From positions 199,204 to 263,203 of the forward strand of contig NZ_BSTL01000007.1 of the NCBI RefSeq assembly GCF_030269485.1: 64,000 nt of DNA, given 5' to 3'. Numbering within the stretch: position 1 is the stretch's first letter; every line of letters begins with the position of its first letter. Source of the stretch: Actinoplanes sp. NBRC 103695. Lineage in GTDB: Bacteria > Actinomycetota > Actinomycetes > Mycobacteriales > Micromonosporaceae. Positions 27,573-36,479 of the stretch are shown in pieces. A model generated the notes under the pieces. The model searched no databases. It had not been told where the DNA came from and saw only the letters and a list, made by a program, of their open reading frames with translations. A program made the translations under genes and the position numbers.

Positions 27573-28679
27573 CTACCTATGCCGCCTCCGCCGCAGAAAC
27601 ACAGCAAGCAGCGCGACGAGCCCACCGAGCACAACGACCCCGCCACCGACCAAAGCGGCGACGGGCACTCCGGGCGGCGCGTCCGGCGCAGCCTGACCCC
27701 CCTCTGAGGCAGGTGTCGCGTCCGGTGCGGGCGAAACCGACTCACTTCCTTGGCCGGTCGCCGTCAAAGCCTTGACGATGTTGAGAACCCCGAAGCCACA
27801 CTCCTCATCCCGTCCAGGCGGGCCGATATCGGTGGCGGTCGAGGTGAGTCGCTCGATCACCTCTTGGGCAGACAGGTCTGGGAACTTCGCCCTCACCAGG
27901 GCCGCGGCCCCCGACACAATCGCCGTCGACGATGAAGTGCCGTCCGAGACCGAGTAGCCGTCGTTGAGTCGAGTGCTCACGATGCCAACGCCAGGAGCGC
28001 AGAGCTGGACGGCCTTGCCGGTGAATGAGAATGGGGCGTGCTTGTTGTTTCGATCGGACGATCCCACAGCCAACACGCCGGGGGTTGCAGCTGGGTATCC
28101 GAACTGCAGGTACTCCGGTTTGTTACCCGCGCCCGCGACGACGACCACATCGTCCGCAACTGCTGCTTTGGAGGCATCTGCCAGCGCAATTGAGGGCGCG
28201 TTCGCCGACGAAACGTTGATTACCTTTGCGCCGTTCGCGGCGGCCCAGGTAATGCCGTTTGCGACGACGTTGCTGCTTCCTACTTGACCGGGGTGCGAAT
28301 CGCGGACTGGCAGGATCTTGGCATCCGGTGCAATGCCGAGGACGCCATCTCCGTCAGTCTTGCCATGCGCGGCGATCAGTCCGGCCATCTCCGTTCCGTG
28401 GCCATCAGCGTCAATATTCCCGCCTCCGGCGTCTCGATCGAGGACGTCAGTTCCCGTGAGCAGGTTGCCGCTGAGATCGCGATGCGGAGCGACGCCGCTG
28501 TCGACGACGCCAACAGTGATGCCAGCGCCCTTCGTCACCTTGTGTGCGGCGGCCACCTGAAGCGTCTTGAGGTGCCACTGCCTGTCTCTGACTGAGTCTG
28601 CGGCGGCAGGCGTTATCGGAAACTGGGCCAGGCCGACGACGATCAGAACAAGAGAGACGAGCGTAGTTCGCGATCTCAC
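27573..28679 (-). CDS. mycP: Mycosin-like subtilisin serine protease (type VII secretion)
   Basis: 368-aa membrane-anchored S8 protease of the MycP type. Signal peptide (1-27, ending PAAADS), catalytic Asp60 in VVDSG, His94 in DGHGTEMAG, Ser249 in DGTSSS, then a proline-rich stretch and a C-terminal helix (about 336-362) with basic RRRRHR tail. Mycosins process T7SS substrates and stabilise the secretion pore. The GTG start abuts the preceding TAG, so translation is coupled to the PPE-like gene. GC is visibly lower than the surroundings (35 of 60 bases G/C at 28201-28260). Confidence 0.9.
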   Translation of the reverse strand: MRSRTTLVSLVLIVVGLAQFPITPAAADSVRDRQWHLKTLQVAAAHKVTKGAGITVGVVDSGVAPHRDLSGNLLTGTDVLDRDAGGGNIDADGHGTEMAGLIAAHGKTDGDGVLGIAPDAKILPVRDSHPGQVGSSNVVANGITWAAANGAKVINVSSANAPSIALADASKAAVADDVVVVAGAGNKPEYLQFGYPAATPGVLAVGSSDRNNKHAPFSFTGKAVQLCAPGVGIVSTRLNDGYSVSDGTSSSTAIVSGAAALVRAKFPDLSAQEVIERLTSTATDIGPPGRDEECGFGVLNIVKALTATGQGSESVSPAPDATPASEGGQAAPDAPPGVPVAALVGGGVVVLGGLVALLAVFLRRRRHR

Positions 28680-29969
28680 CTAGTCGAGTCCAATCGCGGG
28701 GCCTGGGTCGATCGGTGGTTCAGGCTGTGGCTCAAGAATGGGAGATACGCCCGTCGCAGTTGCCCAAGGATTGTCCGGATCCCATCGTTGCGTCGACGAA
28801 TCGGACTCCCCGCCTTGCCGTGGAACCGCGCCGATTGGTTGACCAGCCATCGTGGTCGCGCGACCGGCTGGGGGCTTCGATCCGGCTGGGCTACCCGGAT
28901 TAATCACCCCTCCCACGGGGCTCACGGATGAAATCGGCCGTCCGTTGACACCGGGCTGACTGGGGATCTCGCCGATGATGCCCCCTGGAGAGCCAATTCG
29001 AACCGGACCGGCCGCAGTCCTGCCTTGGGGCGGCAGGCCGCGAGATCCTGGTCCAGAAGCGGGGTTGGAGAGACCGGCCGGGATTGGCGGCAGCGGCGTG
29101 ACAGGGCCTGTCCCGACAGGAGGCGCGATCGTCGGTGGAGGTGGTGGAGCGGTGACTACGGGTTGTGTTGTCCCGCCGAGCACCAACCCTGGCAATCGGC
29201 CGGTGCCCGATTGGGGTGCCGATGGCTGAGAGAATTGGCCGAGAGCAGAGGCCGATGCAGAGTGCCCGGCACCATTTGCCAGGCCTGGGTCAAAAGCGAC
29301 CACCGGTGGGATTGGTGGCGCTGCGCCATACGGGTTGTCCAGGTCTTCGGAGTTCTGATTGACCCTCTTGAAGGGAACATATTCCTTAGGCTGGCGAAGC
29401 TGGGTCTTTGCCTGGACGAGGTCGACGCTCAGGCTGGACATGATCGCGCGGGCTCGGGCCTCCAGCTCGGTCTGGCGGCCGCCCGGCACCGGGTTCTTCG
29501 GCGTGGGCCGTGCGGCCGGCCCCTTGGCGCCGACCGGCATGGCCGCGACCTTCAGGTCCTGTTCGTAGTCGACCAGCTTGGCCTCGTTGGCCAGGTACTC
29601 CGTGACGACCTTCTCCAGGTCGGTGCGGGATGCGCTGATGGACAACGTCGCGCTGCTCAGGGCGCTGTGGTTGGCGATCGCCGCGTCGTACGTCTCCTGC
29701 AGGTGGCCGAGCAGCTCGTCCAGGCGGGCGACATAGGCGGCCGCGGCCGCGCTTTTCTCCGGCGGCCACGCCGTGGCGAGGTTCTCGCGGTAGTTTCGCA
29801 CGGCCGACATGTGCTGCAACGTCAGCTCGTAGGACCTGCGCCAGCCGTCGACCAGTTGCCAGTGGGGCGTGGTGTCCTGGTTCTGCAGGGTCATCCACAT
29901 GTCGATCATCGACATGTTCGCCCAGTTCGTGCCGCCGTTACCGCCGGTGCCTCCGCCGCTATCCAGCAT
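28680..29969 (-). CDS. Proline-rich T7SS substrate-like protein (PPE/WXG-fold N-terminus)
   Basis: 429 aa. The first 190 residues are helical and lack a signal peptide. They include MSMIDMWMTLQNQDTTPHWQ, a turn at YRENLATAWPPEKSAAAAAYV resembling a W-x-G helical hairpin, and a second hairpin up to RQPKEYVPFKR. This is what PPE/EspB-like T7SS substrates look like, but no named domain is certain. The remainder is a long Pro/Gly/Ser/Thr-rich disordered tail. The tail-coding half is distinctly AT-richer than the helical half (30 of 60 G/C at 29341-29400 against 40 of 60 at 29521-29580). Start overlaps the upstream gene by 11 bp. Confidence 0.75.
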   Translation of the reverse strand: MLDSGGGTGGNGGTNWANMSMIDMWMTLQNQDTTPHWQLVDGWRRSYELTLQHMSAVRNYRENLATAWPPEKSAAAAAYVARLDELLGHLQETYDAAIANHSALSSATLSISASRTDLEKVVTEYLANEAKLVDYEQDLKVAAMPVGAKGPAARPTPKNPVPGGRQTELEARARAIMSSLSVDLVQAKTQLRQPKEYVPFKRVNQNSEDLDNPYGAAPPIPPVVAFDPGLANGAGHSASASALGQFSQPSAPQSGTGRLPGLVLGGTTQPVVTAPPPPPTIAPPVGTGPVTPLPPIPAGLSNPASGPGSRGLPPQGRTAAGPVRIGSPGGIIGEIPSQPGVNGRPISSVSPVGGVINPGSPAGSKPPAGRATTMAGQPIGAVPRQGGESDSSTQRWDPDNPWATATGVSPILEPQPEPPIDPGPAIGLD

Positions 29970-30384
29970 CGGGCGTTCCCTCCGTGGGGGTCACCGCGGC
30001 GTGGAAGGCGTTCTCGACGTCGCCGACCCGGGCGTGGGCGAACGCGTCGCTGCCGGCGTACTCCTTGCTGATCTCCTGGGCCGCGGTGGCGAAGGTGTTC
30101 GTACCGTTGGCGAAGTTGTAGACGTTGATGTGGGTCGCGTCCTGGACCCTGAGCTGCTCGTGCATGAAGTCGACGAGTTCGGGAAACGTCGCTGCCGGCG
30201 GGGGCAGCTCGGTGAGCATGCGGTCGGTCACGCTGGCCAGGTGGGGGACGTAGTTGCTCTCCACGTCGGTCTGGAGTTTCTTGGCGAACTCCTCCATGGC
30301 CGCGATGTCCGCGTTGATGTCGCCGAAGTTGGTGAAGCCGTAGTCGCTGAGCCAGGTCGGCCCGCGGTCCTCCTCTGCCAGCAC
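29959..30384 (-). CDS. Small T7SS-associated protein, function unknown
   Basis: 141-aa helical protein without signal peptide: residues 15-75 form one long helix pair (GFTNFGDINADIAAMEEFAK onward), then a conserved-looking INVYNFANGTNTFATAAQEI region. The size and fold resemble WXG100-type or Esx-partner proteins, although a WxG motif is absent. GTG 30384 is preceded by AAGGGGAG. It is the first gene of the operon with the PPE-like protein and mycosin, making it a candidate partner or substrate. Confidence 0.7.
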   Translation of the reverse strand: MLAEEDRGPTWLSDYGFTNFGDINADIAAMEEFAKKLQTDVESNYVPHLASVTDRMLTELPPPAATFPELVDFMHEQLRVQDATHINVYNFANGTNTFATAAQEISKEYAGSDAFAHARVGDVENAFHAAVTPTEGTPDAG

Positions 30385-30479
30385 CGTCGCTCCCCTTCTC
30401 GACAGGAAGATCCGTTACGTGCGTCTATGCGCCGGATCCGCCGTCAGAGTAGTCGGTCGCGCCGACCGCCTCGACCCCC

Positions 30480-30689
30480 TCAGAGCGTCCTGTGGACAAC
30501 TCCGGAGGCGCGCCACGACGACGGTCTCTTTACCGGTCTGGCGCTGCGCGCCCACTCCGACCGGGGCGAATGTGAGACCGCGTACACGGCGGCTCTGCGC
30601 TCCCGGAGGGTGACCACCGCGACCAGTGCGGCCAGCTCTTCCGCGGTCGGTGTGCCTCGGGCAACGCTGACCTGCGGTTCCGCATCCAT
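30480..30689 (-). CDS. Acyl-CoA carboxylase epsilon subunit
   Basis: 69-aa epsilon subunit that stabilises the alpha-beta carboxylase complex in actinomycetes. The characteristic pattern is visible: VARGTPTAEELAALVAVVT (residues 9-27), a variable Arg/Ala linker, and the C-terminal RSEWARSARPVKRPSSWRAS block. A TACGCT hexamer (30696-30701) ends 6 nt before ATG 30689, which decides the start inside a longer open frame. The usual neighbours beta subunit and Maf are about 5.8 kb and 3 kb away. Easily missed because of its size. Confidence 0.85.
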   Translation of the reverse strand: MDAEPQVSVARGTPTAEELAALVAVVTLRERRAAVYAVSHSPRSEWARSARPVKRPSSWRASGVVHRTL

Positions 30690-30695
30690 CGACAG

Positions 30696-30701
30696 AGCGT
30701 A
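30696..30701 (-). promoter_or_regulatory. -10 hexamer TACGCT, 6 nt before ATG 30689
   Basis: Leaderless-type promoter of the epsilon subunit. Confidence 0.6.
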
Positions 30702-30778
30702 CGACAATGTGAGGGACGCGACGGGGACACGAATCCCACACTCGGCTGATCGATTAGCTGTGCCTCGACATGACCGGG

Positions 30779-30784
30779 TATTTT
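30779..30784 (+). promoter_or_regulatory. -10 hexamer TATTTT, 7 nt before ATG 30792
   Basis: Favours ATG 30792 over the adjacent GTG 30789 for the giant kinase. Confidence 0.5.
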
Positions 30785-30791
30785 CTGCGTG

Positions 30792-33700
30792 ATGTCTACT
30801 TCCCCCCCGCTCATTGTCGCTGACCGTTACCGGCTCGTCGCGCCGCTCGGTCAGGGCGGGATGGGTCGTGTCTGGCGGGCGACCGATGTCGTGCTGCACC
30901 GCGAGGTCGCCATCAAGGAGCTCGTGCCGCCCCCGGGGCTGACCCAGGACGAGCGGCAGGAGATGCGCGAGCGGTCGCTGCGTGAGGCCCGGGCCATCGC
31001 CCGGCTGAACAACGTCAACGTGGTTCGCGTCTTCGACGTGCTGCGGACGGATGCCGACCCGTGGATCGTCATGGAGTACGTGCCGTCCAAGTCGCTGCAG
31101 GACAAGCTGGCCGCCGACGGCCCGTTCCCCGCGGTGCGTGCCGCCGAGATCGGCCTGGGCGTGCTCAACGCGCTGCGTGCGGCGCACCGCAACGGCGTCG
31201 TGCACCGTGACGTGAAACCCGGCAACGTGCTGATCGGCGAGGACGGCCGGGTCGTGCTCACCGACTTCGGCCTGGCCACGCTGCCCGGTAACCCGGACGT
31301 GACTCGGACGGGCCTGGTGCTGGGCTCGCCTGCGTACATCGCTCCGGAGCGCGCCCGGGACGGCACCGCGGGCCCGGGCGCCGACCTGTGGTCGCTGGGC
31401 GCCACGCTGTACGCCGCCGTGGAGGGCCAGTCGCCGTTCGCGCGCCCCTCCGCGATCGCGACGCTGGCCGCCCTGGCCACCGAGAACCCGCCGCCGGCCC
31501 GCAACGCCGGCCCGCTCAAGCCGGTGCTGAACGGTCTGCTCCGCAAGGATCCCGCGCACCGCATCGACGCCGTGGAGGCCGAGCGTCTGCTGCAGCGGGC
31601 GACCGGCCGCCGGTCGAAGTTGTCGTTCCCGATGAGCCCGACGATGCGCCGCCCCGGTGTCGGCCGTGAGCGCCCCGCCCCGCCGGTCGTCCCGGGCACC
31701 AGCACGGGCGCCGCTCCGGTCGTTCCCGGTCCGCGCCCGCCGGTCTCGCGCCCGCAGCAGCCGCCCGCCGCGTCGGGTGGGACGCCGCCGGGTGGTCGTC
31801 CGGTCTCGCGCCCGCAGCCGCCGGTCACTCCGGGTGCGCCGCCGTCGGGCCGTCCGGTCTTCGCGCCGGGCAAGGCGTCGGTCGGCCGCCCCGTTCCGGA
31901 CAACCCGACCCGCGTCGACCGCCCGCCCCTCGACGCCACCCGCCTCGACGGACCTTCGGTCAAAGACGATCAAAACCCAGATTCGGGTACGGGCGCTCGA
32001 GGCTCGACAGGAGCAACGACGGGGCGGGATGGCTCGGCGGCGGCACCGGGTCCCGCTCAGTCGAGCGCAAATGGCGCGCTTGCTCACGGGACACGGGGCA
32101 CCTACGGCACGGTTCCCGGCGCGCAGAGTCCCGCCCGCCCGGGCCGCCCAGGCACCCCGCACGCTCAGCCCGCCCCGCACGCTCAGCCCGCCCCGCACGC
32201 ACAGCCCGCCCCGCACGCTCAGCCCGCCCCGCACGCACAGCCCGCCCCGCACGCTCAGCCCGCCCCGCAGCACCCGCAAGCCATGCCGCACACGCAGGCC
32301 GCCCCGCATTCTCCGGCGGCTCCGCAGCAGCAGTCGGCGGAGACCCGCAGCGGCCCGCCGTTGTCCGAGGCCGAGGCGGAGGCCAGGCTGGCCGCCGCCT
32401 CCGAGCAGTACCTGGCAGCCCAGGAGGCCCGCCGAGCCTCCCGTGGCCTGCCACCCGCACGTCTGCAGCGCCCGGCCGACCCGACCACGGTCGTGTCCCG
32501 CCCCCAGCCTCCGGCGGCCCCGAGCAACTCGGCGGGCACCGCGACGAAGCCGTCCGCCGAAGCCACGTCGGTGGTGCGTCCCGCGGACCAGACCACCGAC
32601 CGAACCACCGTGGTGTCCCGCCAGACCCCGGCAAAGCCCCGCGACACGCCCGGGACAGCAACGGGACTCGAAAAATCGCCGACCAAGGCAACTCCCGCCA
32701 AGGCGCAGCCCGCTCCCGCCAAGGAACGGTCCGAGCCGACGAAGCCCTCAGCCGCGCGGACAGCACCCGAAACCGCATCGAAACCCGCCCAGGCGTCCCC
32801 CACGGCCCAGCCCAAGTCAGAGCCGGGCCAGGCCTCCGCCGCGCCCGCAGCCACCGTCCCCGCAGCAAGGACGAAGCCGCAGAGCCCCGAGCCGACCGCG
32901 ACGGCCGCGACCGAGACCGAGCCGAAAGCCGAGCCGGCCACCGAGCCCCTGACCGAGGCGCCGGCCACCGAGCCCGAGACCCAAACGCCGGCCACCGAGC
33001 CCGAGACCCAAACGCCGGCCACCGAGCCCGAGACCCAAACGCCGGCCACCGAGCCCGAGACCCAAACGCCGGCCACCGAGCCCGAGACCCAGGCGCCGGC
33101 CACCGAGCTCAAGGCCGAGACGACTGACGCCGAAGCGGCAACGAAGTCTGCTGATCGGACTACGACAGCGCGGGGCAAGAAGGGACGAGGCCGCGCGGCA
33201 ACATCGAAGTCCGCCGCCGTCGCCGATGCCGCGAAGTCCGCCGAGCCCGAGACGCCTTCCGAGTCCCCGACGTCTTCCGCGCAGACGACAGATGAGGCGG
33301 CGAGCGCCAAGGCGACGCCCGCCGAAACCGCGGGCGAGGCCGTGAGCGCGGGCGAGGCCGTGAGCGCGGGCGAGGCCGTGGTCAAGGCCGAAGCCGACAA
33401 CTCCGGCGCGCCGGAGAAACCGACGGCAGCCGTCGAGGCCGAGACGAAGTCGGAAAACGCCGACGCCAAGGCCGCGACCGAGCCGGAGCCGCCCGCCGAA
33501 TCCGAGACCGGCGAGGAACCGGCCGACAAGGCGGGCGCCGCAACGGACGGAACCGAGCCCGCCACCGCGGCGAAGGCCACCGCGAGTGAGACCGCGAAGG
33601 CCGCCGAGGTCGAGACGACGAAGGCCCCCGAGCCGGAAGACGCGAAGAGCGACGCTGCCGAGGATGCCGACACCGAGGCACCAAAGGCCGAAGTCTTCAA

Positions 33701-34913
33701 GACCGAGAGCCCGAAGCCCGAAGAGCCCAAGGCCGAGGTCCCCGAGCCCGAAGTCCCCAAGGCCGACGCGCCCGAGGCCGACGCGCCCAAGGCCGACGCC
33801 CCTGAAGCCGACGCTCCTGAAGCCGAGGCGCCCAAAGCCGAAGCAAGGGCTGAAAAGCCGAGGACACTGGCCGACACCAACGCGAAGCTGGCCGCCACCC
33901 AGGTCGCCGCGCAGATCAACGACCGTGCCACCAAGGACGGCAGCACCCAGGTGCCCGCGGCCCGCAAGCCGAGCAAGCCGGCGGACGACCGGACCAAGGT
34001 GACGACCGCGGCGATGGCCAACGCCACGCCGAGTGACCTGCTGGGTGACCAGGCCGCGCAGACCGCCGCCGGTACCGCCGTGTTCGGGGTGCCGTCCGCG
34101 CGGACCAGCGGAACCCCGGCTTTCCCGGTGTCGAACCGCCCGGCGTGGCAGCCGCTGGTTCCGCCGACGATGCGGTCGCGGGGTGTGACGATCTTCGGCA
34201 CCACGCTGACCCGGAAGCAGACCCTGATCGGGGTAGCGATCGTCGCGGTGATCGTGCTGCTGGTCGGGGTGCTGGTGCCGCTGGCGTTCGCGGGTGACGA
34301 CGAGCAGGGCGGCGGGGACGGGACTCCGCAGCAGCCCGCGGCCACCGGTAACGCCGCGCCGCCGGCCGCCACCACGGACAACAAGACACCGCCGCCGACC
34401 CAGGCGGAGGAGGACCCGCCGGCCGCCACGAGCCCGAGCGTGAAGCCGTCGACGCCCGTGTCCGCGCCGGCGACCGTGCCGGCGGGGTGGACCGTGTACA
34501 ACGGCGACGGGTTCTCCGTACCGCTGCCGAAGGGTTTCTCCGCGCAGAAGCGTGGCACCGAGGTCTACTTCAACGACAACAAGAACCACCGTCTGTTGAT
34601 CATCGACCAGACCGATCAGCCGAAGCCCGACCCGGTCAAGGACTGGGAGGAGCAGGAGGCCGACCGCCGTGGCAGCAGCTACCGGAACTACAACCGGATC
34701 CGGCTGGTCGCGGTGTCCGGCTACTTCCAGAGGGCCGCCGACTGGGAGTTCACCTATACGACCAGCTCAGGCAACGACCAGCATGCCCAGAAGCGGGGCA
34801 TCGTGGTGAACGCGAAGAAGGCGTTCGGCATCTCCTGGTACACGTCGCCGGGGGACTGGGACGCGGACAAGGCCGTGCTGGAGCAGATCTACAAGGGCTT
34901 CAAACCGGCTTGA
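30792..34913 (+). CDS. Giant Ser/Thr protein kinase with repetitive linker and extracellular domain
   Basis: 1373 aa. Kinase domain at 12-275: GQGGMG loop, Lys42 in VAIKE, catalytic HRDVKPGN (Asp140), DFG 158-160, GSPAYIAPE. About 860 residues of low complexity follow: six PHAQPA units, five TEPETQTPA units and runs of [10 protein letters not shown] type, all rich in A, P, E, T and K. One membrane helix ([20 protein letters not shown], about 1147-1166) precedes an extracellular domain of about 200 residues resembling that of the 6143 kinase. The linker is four to five times longer than usual and could span the peptidoglycan or tether partners (inference). No PASTA repeats. Confidence 0.92.
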   Translation: MSTSPPLIVADRYRLVAPLGQGGMGRVWRATDVVLHREVAIKELVPPPGLTQDERQEMRERSLREARAIARLNNVNVVRVFDVLRTDADPWIVMEYVPSKSLQDKLAADGPFPAVRAAEIGLGVLNALRAAHRNGVVHRDVKPGNVLIGEDGRVVLTDFGLATLPGNPDVTRTGLVLGSPAYIAPERARDGTAGPGADLWSLGATLYAAVEGQSPFARPSAIATLAALATENPPPARNAGPLKPVLNGLLRKDPAHRIDAVEAERLLQRATGRRSKLSFPMSPTMRRPGVGRERPAPPVVPGTSTGAAPVVPGPRPPVSRPQQPPAASGGTPPGGRPVSRPQPPVTPGAPPSGRPVFAPGKASVGRPVPDNPTRVDRPPLDATRLDGPSVKDDQNPDSGTGARGSTGATTGRDGSAAAPGPAQSSANGALAHGTRGTYGTVPGAQSPARPGRPGTPHAQPAPHAQPAPHAQPAPHAQPAPHAQPAPHAQPAPQHPQAMPHTQAAPHSPAAPQQQSAETRSGPPLSEAEAEARLAAASEQYLAAQEARRASRGLPPARLQRPADPTTVVSRPQPPAAPSNSAGTATKPSAEATSVVRPADQTTDRTTVVSRQTPAKPRDTPGTATGLEKSPTKATPAKAQPAPAKERSEPTKPSAARTAPETASKPAQASPTAQPKSEPGQASAAPAATVPAARTKPQSPEPTATAATETEPKAEPATEPLTEAPATEPETQTPATEPETQTPATEPETQTPATEPETQTPATEPETQAPATELKAETTDAEAATKSADRTTTARGKKGRGRAATSKSAAVADAAKSAEPETPSESPTSSAQTTDEAASAKATPAETAGEAVSAGEAVSAGEAVVKAEADNSGAPEKPTAAVEAETKSENADAKAATEPEPPAESETGEEPADKAGAATDGTEPATAAKATASETAKAAEVETTKAPEPEDAKSDAAEDADTEAPKAEVFKTESPKPEEPKAEVPEPEVPKADAPEADAPKADAPEADAPEAEAPKAEARAEKPRTLADTNAKLAATQVAAQINDRATKDGSTQVPAARKPSKPADDRTKVTTAAMANATPSDLLGDQAAQTAAGTAVFGVPSARTSGTPAFPVSNRPAWQPLVPPTMRSRGVTIFGTTLTRKQTLIGVAIVAVIVLLVGVLVPLAFAGDDEQGGGDGTPQQPAATGNAAPPAATTDNKTPPPTQAEEDPPAATSPSVKPSTPVSAPATVPAGWTVYNGDGFSVPLPKGFSAQKRGTEVYFNDNKNHRLLIIDQTDQPKPDPVKDWEEQEADRRGSSYRNYNRIRLVAVSGYFQRAADWEFTYTTSSGNDQHAQKRGIVVNAKKAFGISWYTSPGDWDADKAVLEQIYKGFKPA
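32157..32264 (+). repeat. Six 18-bp tandem units in the kinase linker
   Basis: Each unit encodes PHAQPA; units differ only at one GCT/GCA codon position (GCT, GCT, GCA, GCT, GCA, GCT), suggesting recent expansion. Confidence 0.95.
32961..33095 (+). repeat. Five 27-bp tandem units in the kinase linker
   Basis: Four identical copies (32961-33068) and a fifth with a two-base change, then a partial sixth. Each encodes a [13 protein letters not shown] nonamer, kept in frame. Confidence 0.95.
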
Positions 34914-34962
34914 CGGGTCATTCCGTGAGTGAGTGACGCATTCATGGGGTACAGAACCGTCC

Positions 34963-35178
34963 ATGGTTCGCAGGAAGCACGGAAGCATGCCCACGCTGGC
35001 GCTGTGGATGATCGTCGCCGTGGCCGACATCGCCCTGCTGGCCGCGGCCGCCGGTCCAGCGGTGACCGTGCTGGTCGTCGCCGGTCTGGCAATCGTGGCC
35101 GGTGGCTTCGCCGGGATGCGGTCGATCAGCCGCCGCGCACCCGAGCAGGCCAAGGCGGCAGCCCGCAAGCGCGCCTGA
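34963..35178 (+). CDS. Small two-helix membrane protein
   Basis: 71-aa hypothetical protein: short basic start (MVRRKHGS), two closely spaced hydrophobic helices over residues 9-50 (TLALWMIVAVADIALLAAAA and VTVLVVAGLAIVAGG), then a basic cytoplasmic tail ending AAARKRA. No family recognised. ATG 34963 gives a compact protein; the frame is open to 34933. Its last 45 bp and 15 bp beyond the stop are repeated immediately downstream. Confidence 0.65.
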   Translation: MVRRKHGSMPTLALWMIVAVADIALLAAAAGPAVTVLVVAGLAIVAGGFAGMRSISRRAPEQAKAAARKRA

Positions 35179-35277
35179 GTGTCAAGCTCGAGTCGCGCAC
35201 CCGAGCCGACCAAGGCGGCAGCCCGCAAGCGCGCCTGAGTGTCAAGCTCGAGTCGCGCATCAGAGCAGGCCAAGGCC
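35134..35277 (+). repeat. 60-bp tandem duplication spanning a stop codon
   Basis: Copy 1 (35134-35193) contains the C-terminal codons and TGA of the small membrane gene. Copy 2 (35194-35253) is nearly identical with a second in-phase TGA at 35236-35238, and a partial copy 3 runs to 35277. Confidence 0.92.
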
Positions 35278-35300
35278 TGACAGCCCGCGAAGGGAATAAG

Positions 35301-35309
35301 TTATCCACA
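35301..35309 (+). promoter_or_regulatory. DnaA-box-like TTATCCACA
   Basis: Perfect 9-mer 48 bp before the M50 gene. Confidence 0.45.
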
Positions 35310-35356
35310 GCCGCCGCCAGGGTGGGACCTAGGCTGATCGACTACGCTCGCGGGCT

Positions 35357-36094
35357 GTGTCGATCGACGGTGTGACGAGCATCTGGGATGAGCTGTTCAG
35401 CGCCCAGCCGGACCCGCCTGCCCTGCTGGCGCTGATCACGGCCTTGGTCGCGCTGGTGGCGGTGGCGTTTCGACCGGTGTGGCGGGTGGCCCGCAACGCG
35501 GTGACCATCGCCCACGAGGGTGGCCACGCTCTCGCCGCCCTGCTCACCGGGCGTCGCCTGCGGGGCATCCGGCTGGAGTTCGACACGTCGGGTCTCACGT
35601 TGTCGGCGGGGCGGCCGACCGGGCCGGGCATGATCTTCACGTTGCTGGCCGGCTACATCGCGCCGTCGCTGGTCGGGCTGGCCGGCGCCTGGATTCTCGG
35701 CGGTAACCGGATCACGCTGCTGCTCTGGCTGGCGATCGTTCTGCTGCTGCTCATGCTGATCAACATCCGGAACCTGTTCGGCGTGATCTCGTTGCTGGTC
35801 ACGGGCGCGATCGTGTTCGCCGTCTCCTGGTACGCGTCGCCCGAGGTGCAGGCCGCGTTCGCGTACACGGGGGTGTGGTTCCTGCTGATCGGGGGCGTGC
35901 GCCCGGTCGGCGAGCTGCAGAAGCTGCGCCGCCGGGGGCGGATGCCCGAGTCCGACGCCGATCAGCTGGCGCACCTCACGCGCGTACCCGCGATCATGTG
36001 GGTTTCGTTCTTCTACCTGGTCACGATCGTCGTGCTGGTGGTCGGGGCGTTCATGCTGGCCGGGCAGTGGTTGCCGGAGCTATCGGCGAGCTGA
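35357..36094 (+). CDS. M50-type site-2 protease-like membrane protein
   Basis: 245-aa polytopic protein with the intramembrane zinc motif HEGGH in a hydrophobic context near residues 53-57 (TIAHEGGHALAALLTGRR) and six or seven predicted helices. The motif is the HExxH of M50 peptidases; a later NIRNLFG segment may supply the usual N/D-P-G-like ligand region but is not a clear match. No PDZ domain. Role unknown, possibly regulated intramembrane proteolysis. TACGCT (35343-35348) ends 8 nt before GTG 35357. The stop region overlaps the convergent gene and runs into 15-bp repeats. Confidence 0.8.
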   Translation: MSIDGVTSIWDELFSAQPDPPALLALITALVALVAVAFRPVWRVARNAVTIAHEGGHALAALLTGRRLRGIRLEFDTSGLTLSAGRPTGPGMIFTLLAGYIAPSLVGLAGAWILGGNRITLLLWLAIVLLLLMLINIRNLFGVISLLVTGAIVFAVSWYASPEVQAAFAYTGVWFLLIGGVRPVGELQKLRRRGRMPESDADQLAHLTRVPAIMWVSFFYLVTIVVLVVGAFMLAGQWLPELSAS

Positions 36095-36427
36095 GCCGGA
36101 AGGCGACGGGCCGGAAGTCGAGGGGCCGGAAGTCGAGGGGCCGGAAGTCGAGGGGCCGGAAGTCGAGGGTGTCGGGGCCGGCGTCTCGCCTTGGGCGCCG
36201 CGTGCGCTCCAGGTGACGAGCACGAAGAGGATCGCGGCCGACGCCAGGCCCCACTTGATCAGTTTGCCGAGGTTGCCCCAGTAGAGGCTGCGGGCTTTCG
36301 GGACACTACCTTTCGCTCCCTTGAGTACGACACGGGATGCGCGGAAGCCGCTCCACACGTACCCGAGTCCGAACACGGCGATGCCCACGAGGATGGCCGT
36401 GAGCAGGGACATCGAGCTCAGAGACAT
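36080..36427 (-). CDS. Small membrane protein with TSGPS repeat tail
   Basis: 115-aa hypothetical: helix at about 9-27 (LTAILVGIAVFGLGYVW), a basic loop (ASRVVLKGAKGSVPKARS), a second helix about 58-74, then an exported or cytosolic tail of STSGP repeats encoded by the 15-bp array. No family recognised. The repeats make the true C-terminus variable, and the gene overlaps the M50 gene end by 15 bp. Upstream of the carboxylase beta subunit stop by 53 bp on the same strand, so co-transcription is possible. Confidence 0.6.
   Translation of the reverse strand: MSLSSMSLLTAILVGIAVFGLGYVWSGFRASRVVLKGAKGSVPKARSLYWGNLGKLIKWGLASAAILFVLVTWSARGAQGETPAPTPSTSGPSTSGPSTSGPSTSGPSPSGSARR
36093..36167. repeat. 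15-bp tandem array at two convergent 3' ends
   Basis: Four identical 15-bp units (36108-36167) preceded by a degenerate unit at 36093-36107 that begins inside the M50 stop codon. On the minus strand they encode the STSGP repeats. Confidence 0.95.
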
Positions 36428-36479
36428 GCGGACCAGGGTGCTCGCGTCCTAACGCATTGTCACTAGCCCGAATGGCCGG

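Noticed and set aside
30415..30741. 108-aa minus-strand frame overlapping the carboxylase epsilon gene
   Set aside because: The alternative frame encodes the clear epsilon-subunit pattern with a matching -10 element.
32255..34558. 767-aa and 590-aa open frames antisense to the giant kinase
   Set aside because: They mirror the low-complexity linker and show only Ala/Gly/Ser/Val or Arg/Gly-rich shadow composition; no start signal or family match.
35301..35309. Replication origin
   Set aside because: Single DnaA boxes, no cluster, no dnaA/dnaN/gyrB or AT-rich unwinding region.
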